From Candidatus Thiodiazotropha sp. LNASS1 (GTDB lineage Bacteria > Pseudomonadota > Gammaproteobacteria > Chromatiales > Chromatiaceae), in the NCBI RefSeq assembly GCF_964212655.1, contig NZ_OZ156465.1, positions 3,720,001 to 3,784,000 on the forward strand: DNA of 64,000 nucleotides. The letters run 5' to 3'. Position 1 is the stretch's first letter. Every line of letters starts with the position of its first letter. The position numbers and the translations under genes were made by a program. The notes under the pieces were generated by a model. It had not been told where the DNA came from. It ran no database searches and saw only the letters and a list, made by a program, of their open reading frames with translations. This document shows, in pieces, positions 17,977 to 27,411 of the stretch.

Positions 17977-19311
17977 ATGTTTTATTGCATGCTGATGAGT
18001 GGGAAAATTCCTTCGCCACCTATGCGAATGGTGAAATCACTGCTGCTCATGCCATCTTTGTTGCTAGGCCAACTTGCTCATGCATTGGAACCTCTACCCT
18101 CACCGCTGACCCTGCAATACGCCTTGGAACTGGCCGATCACGCACATCCCGAACGAAGCTTGATAGAAGCCGATCTTGCACAAGCCCGGGCTTTCGCTGA
18201 ACAGGTTGCCGCAGATGACGATGCCCATCTCGCATTGACTGCGGAGTTGCGAGTCATCGATCCGTCTGACATTGCAGCAGACGATTCCAGAAACGACAGC
18301 CTGGCCCGACTCAATCTGAGCAAACTGCTCTATGACTTCGGTCGCACCAGTCACGCGCAAGAGGCGGCCGAGGCTGGATTGACGTCCCGGCAATGGCAAT
18401 TACTCCAGGTCAGACAGCAGCGCAGACTGGATGTAATGGCAAGATTTTTCGATGTCCTGCTGGCTGACCTGGAGTTTGCCAGAGATAACGAAGCACTCGC
18501 CATCGACTACATACGCTTCGACAGGGCGCGTACGAAAAATGAGTTGGGAAAGGTATCCGATATTGACATGTTGGAGCTCGAATCCACCTATCAGCAGTCG
18601 CTACGCAAGATGACGGCAAGTCAGAACAGGCAACGCATCACTCGCTCGCAGCTGGCGATCAGCTTGAATCGGCCGCTGGATCTGCCGGCCGAATTGGAGT
18701 CTCCGCAGTTTGGCTCATTGGGGGAACTGCCTGAGATAGAGACACTGGTTGAAAAGGCGTTGCGGGAGAATCCGAAAATCAGGGCCCTACAAGCCGAGCT
18801 GCGGGCGGCGAAGAAACAGCTCCAGGCCAGTGAGGCGGAAGACAACCCGGTATTGCGCGCCGAATTGGAGGCGGCTGCATACCAACGTAGGCTGGGGGGA
18901 CGCAATCCTTTGACTGCGGCCCTGGTGATCGAACTACCGCTCTATCAAGGTGATCGGGTTGCATCGGATATTGCGGTACAGCGGGCGCATGCAGATAGGA
19001 AACAGGCCGAACTGGCAGCTTATGAACTCGTTTTGCGGCAACAACTCTTGGACTTCTGGATGGAGCTGCAGAGGTTGAAGGTTGAACGCCAGGGATTGCG
19101 GGTGACAGAAGATTTTCGCGATCTCTCCCTGGATCGTAGCCGCACCCTGTATGAACTGGATATGGCGGCCGATTTGGGTGATTCCATGTCCCAGATTGCC
19201 GATATACAACTGCAGCGGGCAAGAAATGATTATCAGATCCATTTGACCCATGCCCGTATCAAAGCGCTTACAGGCGATCTTTTGATGTCGCCTGAAAATA
19301 AGAGTGAGTGA
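17977..19311 (+). CDS. TolC-family outer membrane efflux protein
   Basis: 444 residues with the duplicated TolC/OEP fold: two long coiled-coil halves, each opening with alternating Ala/Leu/Glu helices (SLIEADLAQARAFAEQ; NPKIRALQAELRAAKKQL), and the NRPLDLP and IELPLYQGDR beta-strand parts. A signal peptide is predicted after an in-frame methionine at 18025, so translation may start at 17977 or further in. The gene follows the CPFC protein by 3 bases and overlaps the region of the adaptor's start, so the set is one transcript. It would form the outer-membrane channel for the adaptor. Confidence 0.88.
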   Translation: MFYCMLMSGKIPSPPMRMVKSLLLMPSLLLGQLAHALEPLPSPLTLQYALELADHAHPERSLIEADLAQARAFAEQVAADDDAHLALTAELRVIDPSDIAADDSRNDSLARLNLSKLLYDFGRTSHAQEAAEAGLTSRQWQLLQVRQQRRLDVMARFFDVLLADLEFARDNEALAIDYIRFDRARTKNELGKVSDIDMLELESTYQQSLRKMTASQNRQRITRSQLAISLNRPLDLPAELESPQFGSLGELPEIETLVEKALRENPKIRALQAELRAAKKQLQASEAEDNPVLRAELEAAAYQRRLGGRNPLTAALVIELPLYQGDRVASDIAVQRAHADRKQAELAAYELVLRQQLLDFWMELQRLKVERQGLRVTEDFRDLSLDRSRTLYELDMAADLGDSMSQIADIQLQRARNDYQIHLTHARIKALTGDLLMSPENKSE

Positions 19312-19325
19312 ATGGGGAGATAAGG

Positions 19326-20132
19326 ATGATGAAGGGTATGCTTAAAGTCCTGAACACGGCTTATATGACGGCCGGAATCATATTGATATGTCTGTTATTC
19401 AGCGGCCAGTTGATGGCACGGGACCTGGAGGCGGTCATCGACTGGAATAACAGGACAGAGCTGACTACCCTGGTCAGCGGTATGGTGGGCCGTGTGAATG
19501 TGGACGTGGGTGCCTCCGTGAAGCGTGGGGAGGTGCTTCTGGAACTCGATCAGCGTAGGTATCAATCAAGGCTCGCCGCTGCGGCATCACGCCTTGAAGC
19601 AGCATCTCAGCAGAATGAAGAGGCAAAACGAGAGTTGGACCGGGCATTGGAACTATACGATCGAACCCTGCTGTCGGATCATGAGCGGAAGCAGGCTGAA
19701 ATTGCCGCGGCCAGTTCAGATGCCGCCTATCGTGAAGCGGAAGCCAAATTGGTCAAGATCCGCTTGCAACGGGAGTACAGTCGGATAACCGCGCCTTTTG
19801 ATGGCGTTGTAGAGTCTATTCACGTGCAACCCGGTCAAGCGGTAATCAATCGGTATTCGGCCATGCCTCTGATGACACTGTTTGACAACAGCCGAATGAA
19901 GGCGCTTGCCGAGCTCGATGAGCATACAGTGAATGGTTTGAAGCAGGGTATGGGCGTACAGGTGGGCATACATGGGCAATGGTTGGAAGGGACGATCCAC
20001 AGGCTGGGTATGCATCCGATAGCGCGGGATGCCAATGGTTCAAAGTATCTGCTGGAGGTAGTGTTTTCCCCTGCCTCAGATAGGGTGATTCGTGCCGGTG
20101 AGAAGGCGGTTGTGAGGCTGAGTGATGAGTGA
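19326..20132 (+). CDS. HlyD-type periplasmic adaptor (membrane fusion protein)
   Basis: 268 residues: signal peptide, a lipoyl half-motif (GMVGRVNVDVGASVKRGEVL), a short coiled hairpin (about 85-150), the second lipoyl half (ITAPFDGVVESIHVQPGQAV) and a beta-barrel. It is shorter than most RND adaptors and lacks a membrane-proximal domain of normal size. ATG 19326 follows GGGGAG. It overlaps the downstream acylphosphatase by 8 bases. No RND, ABC or MFS inner-membrane pump follows, so with TolC it forms an incomplete pump set; the partner must be encoded elsewhere. Confidence 0.88.
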   Translation: MMKGMLKVLNTAYMTAGIILICLLFSGQLMARDLEAVIDWNNRTELTTLVSGMVGRVNVDVGASVKRGEVLLELDQRRYQSRLAAAASRLEAASQQNEEAKRELDRALELYDRTLLSDHERKQAEIAAASSDAAYREAEAKLVKIRLQREYSRITAPFDGVVESIHVQPGQAVINRYSAMPLMTLFDNSRMKALAELDEHTVNGLKQGMGVQVGIHGQWLEGTIHRLGMHPIARDANGSKYLLEVVFSPASDRVIRAGEKAVVRLSDE

Positions 20133-20421
20133 AAGGGCTGACAATGGTAGTGCGAAGATCTGTGTCCGCTGTCATGTGGCGGGACGGGTGCAAGGCGTCT
20201 TCTACCGGGCGACAACTCGGCATGAAGCCCGGCAATTGGGTATCAAAGGCTATGCCAAAAATCTCCACGACGGTCGTGTGGAGGTTGTGGCATGCGGTAG
20301 CGTAGAGGCGATCGAGGCCCTACAGTCCTGGCTAAGCAAAGGTCCGGCGGATGCCAGAGTGACCGGTGTCTCCTGCGAGGCAATCGATTATCGTGATTAC
20401 CAAAGCTTCACCATCGCCTGA
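20125..20421 (+). CDS. Acylphosphatase
   Basis: 98 residues with both acylphosphatase signatures: AGRVQGVFYRATTRHEA, which supplies the phosphate-binding arginine, and GYAKNLHDGRVEVVACG, which supplies the catalytic asparagine. It hydrolyses acyl phosphates such as carbamoyl phosphate or 1,3-bisphosphoglycerate in the cytoplasm. The ATG overlaps the end of the adaptor gene and is preceded by GAGG. Its presence at the end of an efflux operon has no known functional logic. Confidence 0.95.
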   Translation: MSERADNGSAKICVRCHVAGRVQGVFYRATTRHEARQLGIKGYAKNLHDGRVEVVACGSVEAIEALQSWLSKGPADARVTGVSCEAIDYRDYQSFTIA

Positions 20422-20432
20422 GTCGTGGTGAA

Positions 20433-20457
20433 CCTAGGGCCTGTTTACTGGCCCAGG
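20433..20457. terminator. Hairpin between convergent acylphosphatase and secreted-protein genes
   Basis: A GC-rich stem (CCT.GGGCC with GGCCC.AGG, one bulged base) fills the 40-base gap between two convergent genes. It has no T-tract, so its strength as a terminator is unclear. Confidence 0.35.
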
Positions 20458-20461
20458 AATG

Positions 20462-21130
20462 CTATTCCGAAAATCCCGGCTTATCCAGGGGCCTGAATTT
20501 CATTTGACTCTCCTGTGTGCCATATTGCGCCTCCGGGCTTGGTTTATAACTCTGTTGCATGGTTTGCACGCCTTGAGTGCCGGCGGTCTGACCGGCCGGT
20601 TGCCGAGCGGCTGGATAGCCTAAGGGTGCAGGGGATTGCGGGGTTACAGTTGCGGGTATCTCTGCACTATCCGTTGACCGCTCACCGCTGTTCAAGGGGC
20701 GGAAACGGAATCCCTCGCCATGGACAGGTTGATCCGAAACTGTGGATCCATAGCCTGACACGGGTGGAGCTTGAGGGGGCTTCACATCGACTGCAGCTGT
20801 CGGAGTTTGCTGCGTTGGAGTGTTTGCAGGATGGCTGCCGGCGTGCGGTTGTGGCTGATAGCCCGGGTATACGGGCGGATAACCGTAAGCCGCACCGGGG
20901 TAGCCGTAGCCCGGGTGATAGCCCGGGGGTGGGGTATGCCTGTAGTTGTAGTAGTCATCAGAATATCGGTTTGAACCGCCAAAGAAATTACGCATCGGGT
21001 TGAACATGCCACCCATCATATTTCCCGGGTTCACGTTATATTGCCTGTTGCTATAGTCGGAATCGTCTGCCTGAAGATGGGTGGAGATCAATAATGTGCC
21101 GCTGATTAACAGCCATATCTTTGATTTCAT
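20462..21130 (-). CDS. Secreted low-complexity Pro/Gly/Tyr/Gln-rich protein
   Basis: 222 residues: a clear signal peptide (about 1-22, LLISTHLQADDSD), an NPGNMMGGMFNPM segment, a Tyr/Pro/Gly-rich stretch (PGYHPGYGYPGAAYGYPPV), then Gln/Pro/Thr-rich sequence. Two short copies of an FRPL element occur (FRFRPLNSG near 143; MKFRPLDKPG near the end). No enzyme fold is visible and the composition suggests an intrinsically disordered envelope or extracellular protein. GAGGGAG precedes the ATG. Function unknown. Confidence 0.75.
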   Translation of the reverse strand: MKSKIWLLISGTLLISTHLQADDSDYSNRQYNVNPGNMMGGMFNPMRNFFGGSNRYSDDYYNYRHTPPPGYHPGYGYPGAAYGYPPVYPGYQPQPHAGSHPANTPTQQTPTAAVDVKPPQAPPVSGYGSTVSDQPVHGEGFRFRPLNSGERSTDSAEIPATVTPQSPAPLGYPAARQPAGQTAGTQGVQTMQQSYKPSPEAQYGTQESQMKFRPLDKPGFSE

Positions 21131-21273
21131 TTTCAGCTCCCTCGCTGCATAGGTCGTTTGATTCGTTAGTTCTGAAACTACGAATTTTAGTTATGTAATA
21201 TGTGTGTATTGGAAGAAGCATATACGTTATCAACTGCCATAAAATCGTAATAATGAAATAATACACGATCACT

Positions 21274-21984
21274 ATGCAACTACCACCGCTTACCAATGGA
21301 AGAATCCTCAGGCGCTATAAGCGGTTTCTCGCGGATATAGAATTGCCTGAAGGCAAGGTCGTGACCGCACACTGCCCGAATACCGGCAGTATGCTCGGTT
21401 GCTGGCAACCCGGTGCGTCGGTGCAGATCAGTCACAGCGACAATCCAAAACGGAAGCTGGCGTGGACACTGGAGAGAGTGGATATGGGGCAAGGCTGGGT
21501 TGGTGTACATACCGGTCGCACCAACCCGGTCATCGAGGAGGCGATCAGGGAGGGGCGGGTGGATGATCTGTGCGGTTACCGTTCCGTACGTCGAGAAGTC
21601 GTATTCAGGCATAAGGATGAGAAATCGAGGTTCGATCTCTACCTTGCCGAGGGTGACCGCGCCAACGCCTGGGTGGAGGTTAAGAACGTGACCCTGTGGC
21701 AGGGAACCGCATTGAGTTTCCCCGATGCAGTGACACTACGAGGCCGCAAACACCTGATGCAGCTTGCCGAGGCCTGTCGGCAAGGATACAGGGGGATCAT
21801 GGTCTACGCGCTGAATCGCCCTGAGGGCGACTACTTTAAGCCTGCCGACGAAATCGACCCGGACTATGGAGCGACGCTACGCCGTGTTGTCCAGGAGTTT
21901 GGTGTAGAGATCCTTGCGCTGCGAATCGAGCACGGCAAGAACAGCATGCGGGTAACAACATCCGTAGAAGTTGTCTTGGACTGA
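21274..21984 (+). CDS. sfsA: DNA/RNA nuclease SfsA-family protein
   Basis: 236 residues with SfsA signatures: a RRYKRFLADIEL opening, AHCPNTGSM, WVGVHTGRTNPVIEEAI, and the nuclease-like core FDLYLAEGDRANAWVEVKNVTL followed by FPDAVTLRGRKHL. The family was first named for sugar-fermentation stimulation and contains a restriction-endonuclease-like core. Monocistronic, divergent from the secreted-protein gene, with the intervening 143 bases holding both promoters. Confidence 0.95.
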   Translation: MQLPPLTNGRILRRYKRFLADIELPEGKVVTAHCPNTGSMLGCWQPGASVQISHSDNPKRKLAWTLERVDMGQGWVGVHTGRTNPVIEEAIREGRVDDLCGYRSVRREVVFRHKDEKSRFDLYLAEGDRANAWVEVKNVTLWQGTALSFPDAVTLRGRKHLMQLAEACRQGYRGIMVYALNRPEGDYFKPADEIDPDYGATLRRVVQEFGVEILALRIEHGKNSMRVTTSVEVVLD

Positions 21985-22011
21985 ACTGTTTATACTTCCG
22001 CTGGCCGCTGA

Positions 22012-22851
22012 TCAATACCCCATGGAAGCGAGATCGAGTCCCGATGGGATTTTCGGCAGTGAGTTGAGGCCCGTCCGGATAGTGCCGTCGGGTTGCAGGC
22101 TCATCCATCTGTAGCCTGGCGGAATGGCGTCGATGGCGAAATCGTCGACCCTGGGAATGAACTGCACGCAGGTCGAGGGTGAACCCATCAGGCGTACACC
22201 TCGGTATTCGGTGTCGAATGCCTGATGGATATGTCCGCAGAGGACCGCCTGGACCTGCGGATTGGCATCAATCAATTTGAAGAAGGCGTCCGGGTTCTCC
22301 AGCACCATGGTATCCATCCAGCGACTGCCGACAGGAACCGGATGGTGATGCAGGCAGATCATGGTGTGTTTGTCGGCATGGGCCCGCAACAGCACTCCCA
22401 GTAGTTCCAGTTGATTCTCATCGATACGGCCGCTGTCACTATTGGCTATGGTCGAATCGAGGAATATCAAGGACCAGCCTTTCGCCTGCACACTCGGAAT
22501 ACAGTGTACATTGTCCTGATTCAGGATCTGTTTCATCTTGCCCGGTATATCATGGTTCCCGGGCAGGCAGTATGTGGGGATTTCGGTCAGCTGTAATCTG
22601 CCCAGCAGCCGTTTATAGCCTGAGTCAGAGGCATCATGCACCAGATCGCCAGTGGCCAGAATGAAATCCGGATTGCCGGTTTCCTGCAGTGCCTGGGCAA
22701 GCACATGGTCAAATGTTTCTAAGGTATTGATTCCCAAAAGGCAGCGCGAAGGGTCGGCATAGAGGTGACTGTCCGTCAGTTGCAGCAGGTTGAGACTCTC
22801 AGCGGGGAGCTGCTTGAAATTTGGCGGCTGATTGTCAGGACTGCTGCCCAT
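22012..22851 (-). CDS. cpdA: 3',5'-cyclic-AMP phosphodiesterase CpdA
   Basis: 279 residues from the chosen start. The calcineurin-like metal motifs appear in order: TDSHLY, GDLVHD, GNHD, CLHHHPVPVGSRWMD and GHIH. This is the class III cAMP phosphodiesterase that lowers intracellular cAMP and so tunes CRP activity. An upstream in-frame methionine at 22968 adds 39 basic residues unlike the family and is not used. It is convergent with sfsA, 27 bases away, and divergent from oxyR. Confidence 0.9.
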   Translation of the reverse strand: MGSSPDNQPPNFKQLPAESLNLLQLTDSHLYADPSRCLLGINTLETFDHVLAQALQETGNPDFILATGDLVHDASDSGYKRLLGRLQLTEIPTYCLPGNHDIPGKMKQILNQDNVHCIPSVQAKGWSLIFLDSTIANSDSGRIDENQLELLGVLLRAHADKHTMICLHHHPVPVGSRWMDTMVLENPDAFFKLIDANPQVQAVLCGHIHQAFDTEYRGVRLMGSPSTCVQFIPRVDDFAIDAIPPGYRWMSLQPDGTIRTGLNSLPKIPSGLDLASMGY

Positions 22852-23088
22852 AGAACGGTTCGCTTTTCTGTTTTTTAGTCTGACGAGCAATTTATCTCTC
22901 CACGCCCCATCAGGACCCTTGTCATATTGCCATAATATTAGAACAGGATTTGCTAAAGCAAAAACCACTTTTTTACTTCTTTGCCCTATGCTTAGGGATT
23001 ATTCCATATTCTCCTTCGATTTCTGTTGAGGGGTTAACATTTTTTAAGCCAATTAGTTTTTTCTATCTTAGCGGCTACACTATAGGTT

Positions 23089-24039
23089 ATGACACTTAAC
23101 GAACTCCGATACATCGTGGCAGTGGCGCAGAAACGCCACTTTGGACATGCTGCAGAGGCCTGTTACGTTAGCCAGCCGACCCTCAGTGTGGCAGTGAAAA
23201 AACTGGAGGAGGAGCTGGGTGTTGGGCTTTTTGAACGTGGTCAGGGGGAGGTGAGTCTGACAGCGGCGGGTGAACGCATCGTAACCCAGGCTCAGCGGGT
23301 GTTGGAGGAGGCCGGCATGATACGCCAACTCGCCAGCCAGAGTGTGGACCAGCTGGTGGGTCCTCTGCGGGTGGGAGCCATTTACACGGTAGGGCCCTAT
23401 CTGTTTCCTCATTTGGTACCGCAACTTAAACAACTGGCAAGTGATATGCCCCTGGTGATCCGGGAAAATTACACTGCCGTACTGACAGAACAGTTGAAGC
23501 AGGGGGATTTGGATGTGATCCTTATCTCATTCCCCTATGACGAACCAGGGATTGTTACCCGCCCACTCTATGATGAATCCTTTTCCGTACTGTTACCCAT
23601 GAAGCATCCGCTGACCGAGTTTGAAACAATCACCATACAGCAGCTTCAGGAGGAGAATGTTCTACTGCTCGGTGAAGGCCACTGTTTTCGCGAGCAGGTT
23701 AAGCAGATCTGTCCGGGCTGTGTGAATAAAGGCAACGGTGATGCCAACCAGCAGGAGAATCTGGAGGGGGGCTCATTGGAAACGATTCGCTATATGGTGG
23801 CCAGCGGAATCGGCATCACAGTACTACCCGATACGGCGATTGGAACCGAATATCTGCGCTGGGACCTGCTTACCACCAGGCATCTGGCGGTGAAGTCGCC
23901 TCAGCGCCGTATTGGTCTGGCCTGGCGGAAAAGCTTTCCTCGCCCCCAGGCGGTAAACCTGCTTTGGGAATCGATTCGCACCTGCCAGTTGCATGGAGTG
24001 AATCTGGTATCGGAACCTGCCCAGCTGGCTGTCGGCTGA
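23089..24039 (+). CDS. oxyR: LysR-family hydrogen peroxide sensor OxyR
   Basis: 316 residues. The N-terminal winged helix (about 1-60) is typical LysR. The sensing cysteines fall at positions 199 (GEGHCF) and 208 (KQICPG), the same numbers as in E. coli OxyR, with a third cysteine at 211. Peroxide forms the Cys199-Cys208 disulfide and switches the activator on for catalase, peroxiredoxin and iron-storage genes. A probable -10 (TACACTAT, about 23074-23081) sits only a few bases before the ATG, so the transcript may be nearly leaderless. Confidence 0.95.
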   Translation: MTLNELRYIVAVAQKRHFGHAAEACYVSQPTLSVAVKKLEEELGVGLFERGQGEVSLTAAGERIVTQAQRVLEEAGMIRQLASQSVDQLVGPLRVGAIYTVGPYLFPHLVPQLKQLASDMPLVIRENYTAVLTEQLKQGDLDVILISFPYDEPGIVTRPLYDESFSVLLPMKHPLTEFETITIQQLQEENVLLLGEGHCFREQVKQICPGCVNKGNGDANQQENLEGGSLETIRYMVASGIGITVLPDTAIGTEYLRWDLLTTRHLAVKSPQRRIGLAWRKSFPRPQAVNLLWESIRTCQLHGVNLVSEPAQLAVG

Positions 24040-24112
24040 CTGCTGATACTCCCTCTTTATCTCTCCGGCGGTCAAGGCTCTATGCCTGGTGCCAGCGTGC
24101 GATAGCTGGCGT

Positions 24113-26080
24113 CTAAATCACCCGGTCATTGCCGCCATCCACCGGTATCTGTGCGCCAGTGGTCTTGCTGAATCGCTGATCACAAAGCTCCGATGCCAGT
24201 TCTGCCACATCTTTACTGCTGATTTCACACTTCATCAGATTGCGTTTTTTATAGTCGGCGATGCTGATTCCATAGTGACTTGCCCTGGCGGCCAGGACCT
24301 CTTCTGTCCAGATGCCGGTGTCGAAAACGGCATCGGGATGGAGTGTATTGATGCGAATGGCATCACTCGCCCACTCCAGTGCAACCACCCTTGCCAACTG
24401 TGTCAGCGCGGCCTTGGATGCGGAATAGGCGGCTGCTCCCTGGCCAGGTGCGGGTACGTTTTTCGATCCGATGACGACGATCCTGCCGCCGTGGGGTGCA
24501 CGTTTCAGATAGGGATGGCAGGTCCGCAGCAGGCTCAGGTTTGCATCCAGATTGATGCCCATGACCTGACGCCACTGGTCATCCTCCAGTTCCGATACAG
24601 GGCAGCCACCTGGGAAGATACCGGCGTTCAGAACCAGCATATCGACACCCCCAAAACGCATTACTGCCTGTTCCAGAGCCGCTTTTACGCTGTCGATGTC
24701 GCTGATATCACAGTGCAGCCCAAGGAAATCCGCATGTGTTTGTTGATCGACGATATCCGGTGTTTTATCCAATCCGACGACTGCGGCGCCACGTTGCAGC
24801 ATCGAATCGACGCAGGCCCTGCCGATTCCCGAGGCAGCACCGGTGATTAAAGCCACCTCCCCCTGGAAAGGGGGAGACTGACTGTTTTTAAGCAGTTTTG
24901 CCTGCTCGAGTTCCCAGTACTCCACATCGAAGATGGCCTGAGTCTGTAGGGCCTGCCAGCCGCCCAGCAGCTCGGCCCGCTGGATGATTGCCATGGTGTG
25001 CCGGTAGATATCGGCCACGATGCCTGCATCACGGCTGTTTTTGCCGACACAGAGCATGCCGAGTTCCGGATCGAGTATGACTCTGGGGGCCGGATCCAGC
25101 ATCTCCACAGGGGTTCTGGAGGAAGGGGCGTGATGTTCAAAGTAGCGTTGATAGTCTGCGACGTATTCGATGACATCACGGCCCAGCATGGGCAGCTGTT
25201 TGGTGCGAATGACATGATCGGGTGTGGCCGGTCCGCGCTGGGAGATTTTTGCAAGGTCTTGGCGTTGGCAGAATGCAAGCTCAGCATGCTCCCGATGACT
25301 CTGCAGGATAACCGGAAAGCCTGCAACATCGGAGATCTCCTTGCGCAGGTCCGCCAGCAGCTGAGGCTTAATTTCATGTTCTGTGCATTGCTGAGGGAGT
25401 TCCCAGGCCCCGGATTGCTGTATATGGCGCTCGGCTTCGTCAACCAGCTGGATCATGCGTTCATAGCACAGTTGCGCAGTGTCGCCAAAGGTAAACAGGC
25501 CATGGTTCATCAACACCATGCCGATGGTATCCTGATGGGCATTGCACGGAAACAGTGTCGCCACAGATTTCGCCAGATCAAAACCCGGCATCACATAGGG
25601 AATGACCACCACCCGGTCGCCGTAGAGTTCACGAATGATCCGCTCCCCTTGCGGCGTGTTTGTCAGTGTTACGATGGCATCTGCATGGGTATGATCCACA
25701 TATTTGAAGGGGAGAACCGCATGCAGGATCGCCTCTACCGACGCCGTTGGCGCGGCGGCCAGGGTTTGCTGGGTTTTCAACTGGTTGATCATTTCGCTGT
25801 CACTGAGTGACTCGAGCTGAGCCAGTCGCAGCAGATGGTCCATGCGGACGGGGGTGAAACCTTCACGTTCGATTGTTGCCAAGTCCCAGCCACTGCCCTT
25901 GACGTAGAGGACCTCCTGCTGCTCACCGAACAGGTTTGGTTCGCTGATTTTTACCGATGTGTTGCCGCCCCCATGCAACACCAGCGATGGATCTGCACCG
26001 AGCAGGCGGGAGCTGTAGACGCGTAGATCCAGTTCACTCTCGCAGGCTGCTGCTTCGACGTCATTCCAAAGGCTTTTCAT
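24113..26080 (-). CDS. Bifunctional class II aldolase / short-chain dehydrogenase (RhaD-type)
   Basis: 655 residues in two domains. The N-terminal 400 residues are a class II aldolase: HGGGNTSVK, a VDHTHADAIV zinc site and a later LMNHGLFTFG histidine. From about 405 comes a Rossmann short-chain dehydrogenase: ALITGAASGIGRAC (GxxxGxG), NAGIFPGG, and catalytic Ser...YSASKAA with Tyr and Lys. The architecture matches rhamnulose-1-phosphate aldolase/lactaldehyde dehydrogenase fusions. No other rhamnose gene is nearby, so the true sugar phosphate is uncertain. ATG 26080 is preceded by a weak site. It is separated from nupC by 74 bases, same direction. Confidence 0.9.
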   Translation of the reverse strand: MKSLWNDVEAAACESELDLRVYSSRLLGADPSLVLHGGGNTSVKISEPNLFGEQQEVLYVKGSGWDLATIEREGFTPVRMDHLLRLAQLESLSDSEMINQLKTQQTLAAAPTASVEAILHAVLPFKYVDHTHADAIVTLTNTPQGERIIRELYGDRVVVIPYVMPGFDLAKSVATLFPCNAHQDTIGMVLMNHGLFTFGDTAQLCYERMIQLVDEAERHIQQSGAWELPQQCTEHEIKPQLLADLRKEISDVAGFPVILQSHREHAELAFCQRQDLAKISQRGPATPDHVIRTKQLPMLGRDVIEYVADYQRYFEHHAPSSRTPVEMLDPAPRVILDPELGMLCVGKNSRDAGIVADIYRHTMAIIQRAELLGGWQALQTQAIFDVEYWELEQAKLLKNSQSPPFQGEVALITGAASGIGRACVDSMLQRGAAVVGLDKTPDIVDQQTHADFLGLHCDISDIDSVKAALEQAVMRFGGVDMLVLNAGIFPGGCPVSELEDDQWRQVMGINLDANLSLLRTCHPYLKRAPHGGRIVVIGSKNVPAPGQGAAAYSASKAALTQLARVVALEWASDAIRINTLHPDAVFDTGIWTEEVLAARASHYGISIADYKKRNLMKCEISSKDVAELASELCDQRFSKTTGAQIPVDGGNDRVI

Positions 26081-26154
26081 CAAATAAGTTCCGGGTTATT
26101 TCACTCGGTTGTTGCAAGCATACACAAGCCCTGAAGAATCAGAACTTCTTTCAT

Positions 26155-27399
26155 TCACCATATCAGACCGACCACCGTACCGGTGAGCAGGGTAGCCAGT
26201 GTGCCGGCGACAATCGACTTGATGCCCAAAGCAACAATCTCGCTGCGACGTTCCGGTACCATCGATCCCAGTCCACCGAGCATGATACCCAAGCTGCCGA
26301 AATTGGCGAATCCGCAAAGGGCGTAGATGAGAATCAGGCGGCTGCGCTCACTCAAGGCGTCCGCCGGTAAGCGGATAAGATCAATATAGGCCAAGAGTTC
26401 ATTGAGGACCGTCTTGGTACCCAGCAGTGAACCGGCGGTGATCGCCTCCGACCAGGGGATGCCCATGAGCCATGCCAACGGGGCCATCAGCCAGCCCAGG
26501 AGGCGTTGCAGGCTCAGTGGCTCCCCTGCGATATCCGGCAGCAACTCAAGCATCTGGTTGAGAAGGCTGACCAGAGCGACCAAGACAATCAGCAAGGCGA
26601 CAATGTTGGCCAGCAGTTTCAATCCCTCGATGGTTCCATTGGTGATCGCCTCCATACCGCTGCTGAACGGCTGCAAATCGAGCAGCTCACCAGCCGTGCC
26701 GGGCTGGGTTTCGGGCACCATCAGCCGGGAGATCATGACGGCTGCGGGTGCGGAGATCAACGAGGCGGTCAGCAGATGCCCGACGGGATTGTCTATAACG
26801 CCCTCGAGGAGGCTGGCGTAGAGTACCAGCACGGTGCCGGCGATGGTTGCCATACCGAGGGTCATCAGGCTGAAGAGTTCGCTACGTGTGAGTTTGCTCA
26901 GGTAGGGGCGGATCAACAGGGGCGATTCCACCATGCCGACAAACACATTGGCTGCCGCGCCCAGGCCCAGGGCGCCTCTGATACCCAGGCTCTTCTGCAG
27001 CAGCCATGAGAAGAATCTCACTACCAGCGGAAGTATCCGCCAGTAGAAGAGCAGGGCTGAGAGGGCGCTGATCACCAACACCAGCGGGAGGGCGCGAAAA
27101 GCGAGAACGAAGCTGCTACCGCCATCGCTCGCCAGAAAAGGGGATTCGGCGCCACCCAGATAACCGAACACGAAGCCGGTACCCGCTTCTGTCGCCTGCT
27201 GCAGTGACAGCAATATCTGATTGAGTTGGATAAACAGTGCCTGGAACAGGGAGAGTTTCAGCAACAGCAGTGCGAGAATCAGCTGAAGGATCAGTCCGGC
27301 AACCGGCACGCGCCAGTGGAAGGCCTGTCTGTTTTCACTGATCAACCAGGCCAGCAGGGGGATGAGGAACAGACCGGTCAATCCCTGCAACATGGCCAT
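26155..27399 (-). CDS. Concentrative nucleoside transporter (CNT/NupC family)
   Basis: 414 residues, mostly helical, with CNT signatures: GLGAAANVFVGMVESPLLIRPYL and the C-terminal FANFGSLGIMLGGLGSMVP. It imports nucleosides with H+ or Na+. It starts 12 bases after the fabA stop in the same direction, so it can be read from the fabA promoter, an unusual pairing. Downstream lies the aldolase/dehydrogenase gene. Confidence 0.93.
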   Translation of the reverse strand: MAMLQGLTGLFLIPLLAWLISENRQAFHWRVPVAGLILQLILALLLLKLSLFQALFIQLNQILLSLQQATEAGTGFVFGYLGGAESPFLASDGGSSFVLAFRALPLVLVISALSALLFYWRILPLVVRFFSWLLQKSLGIRGALGLGAAANVFVGMVESPLLIRPYLSKLTRSELFSLMTLGMATIAGTVLVLYASLLEGVIDNPVGHLLTASLISAPAAVMISRLMVPETQPGTAGELLDLQPFSSGMEAITNGTIEGLKLLANIVALLIVLVALVSLLNQMLELLPDIAGEPLSLQRLLGWLMAPLAWLMGIPWSEAITAGSLLGTKTVLNELLAYIDLIRLPADALSERSRLILIYALCGFANFGSLGIMLGGLGSMVPERRSEIVALGIKSIVAGTLATLLTGTVVGLIW

Positions 27400-27411
27400 C
27401 GGCCGGAAGGA

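Noticed and set aside
24089-25810. Long + strand frames opposite the aldolase/dehydrogenase
   Set aside because: Shadow frames of a well-supported gene with both active sites intact.
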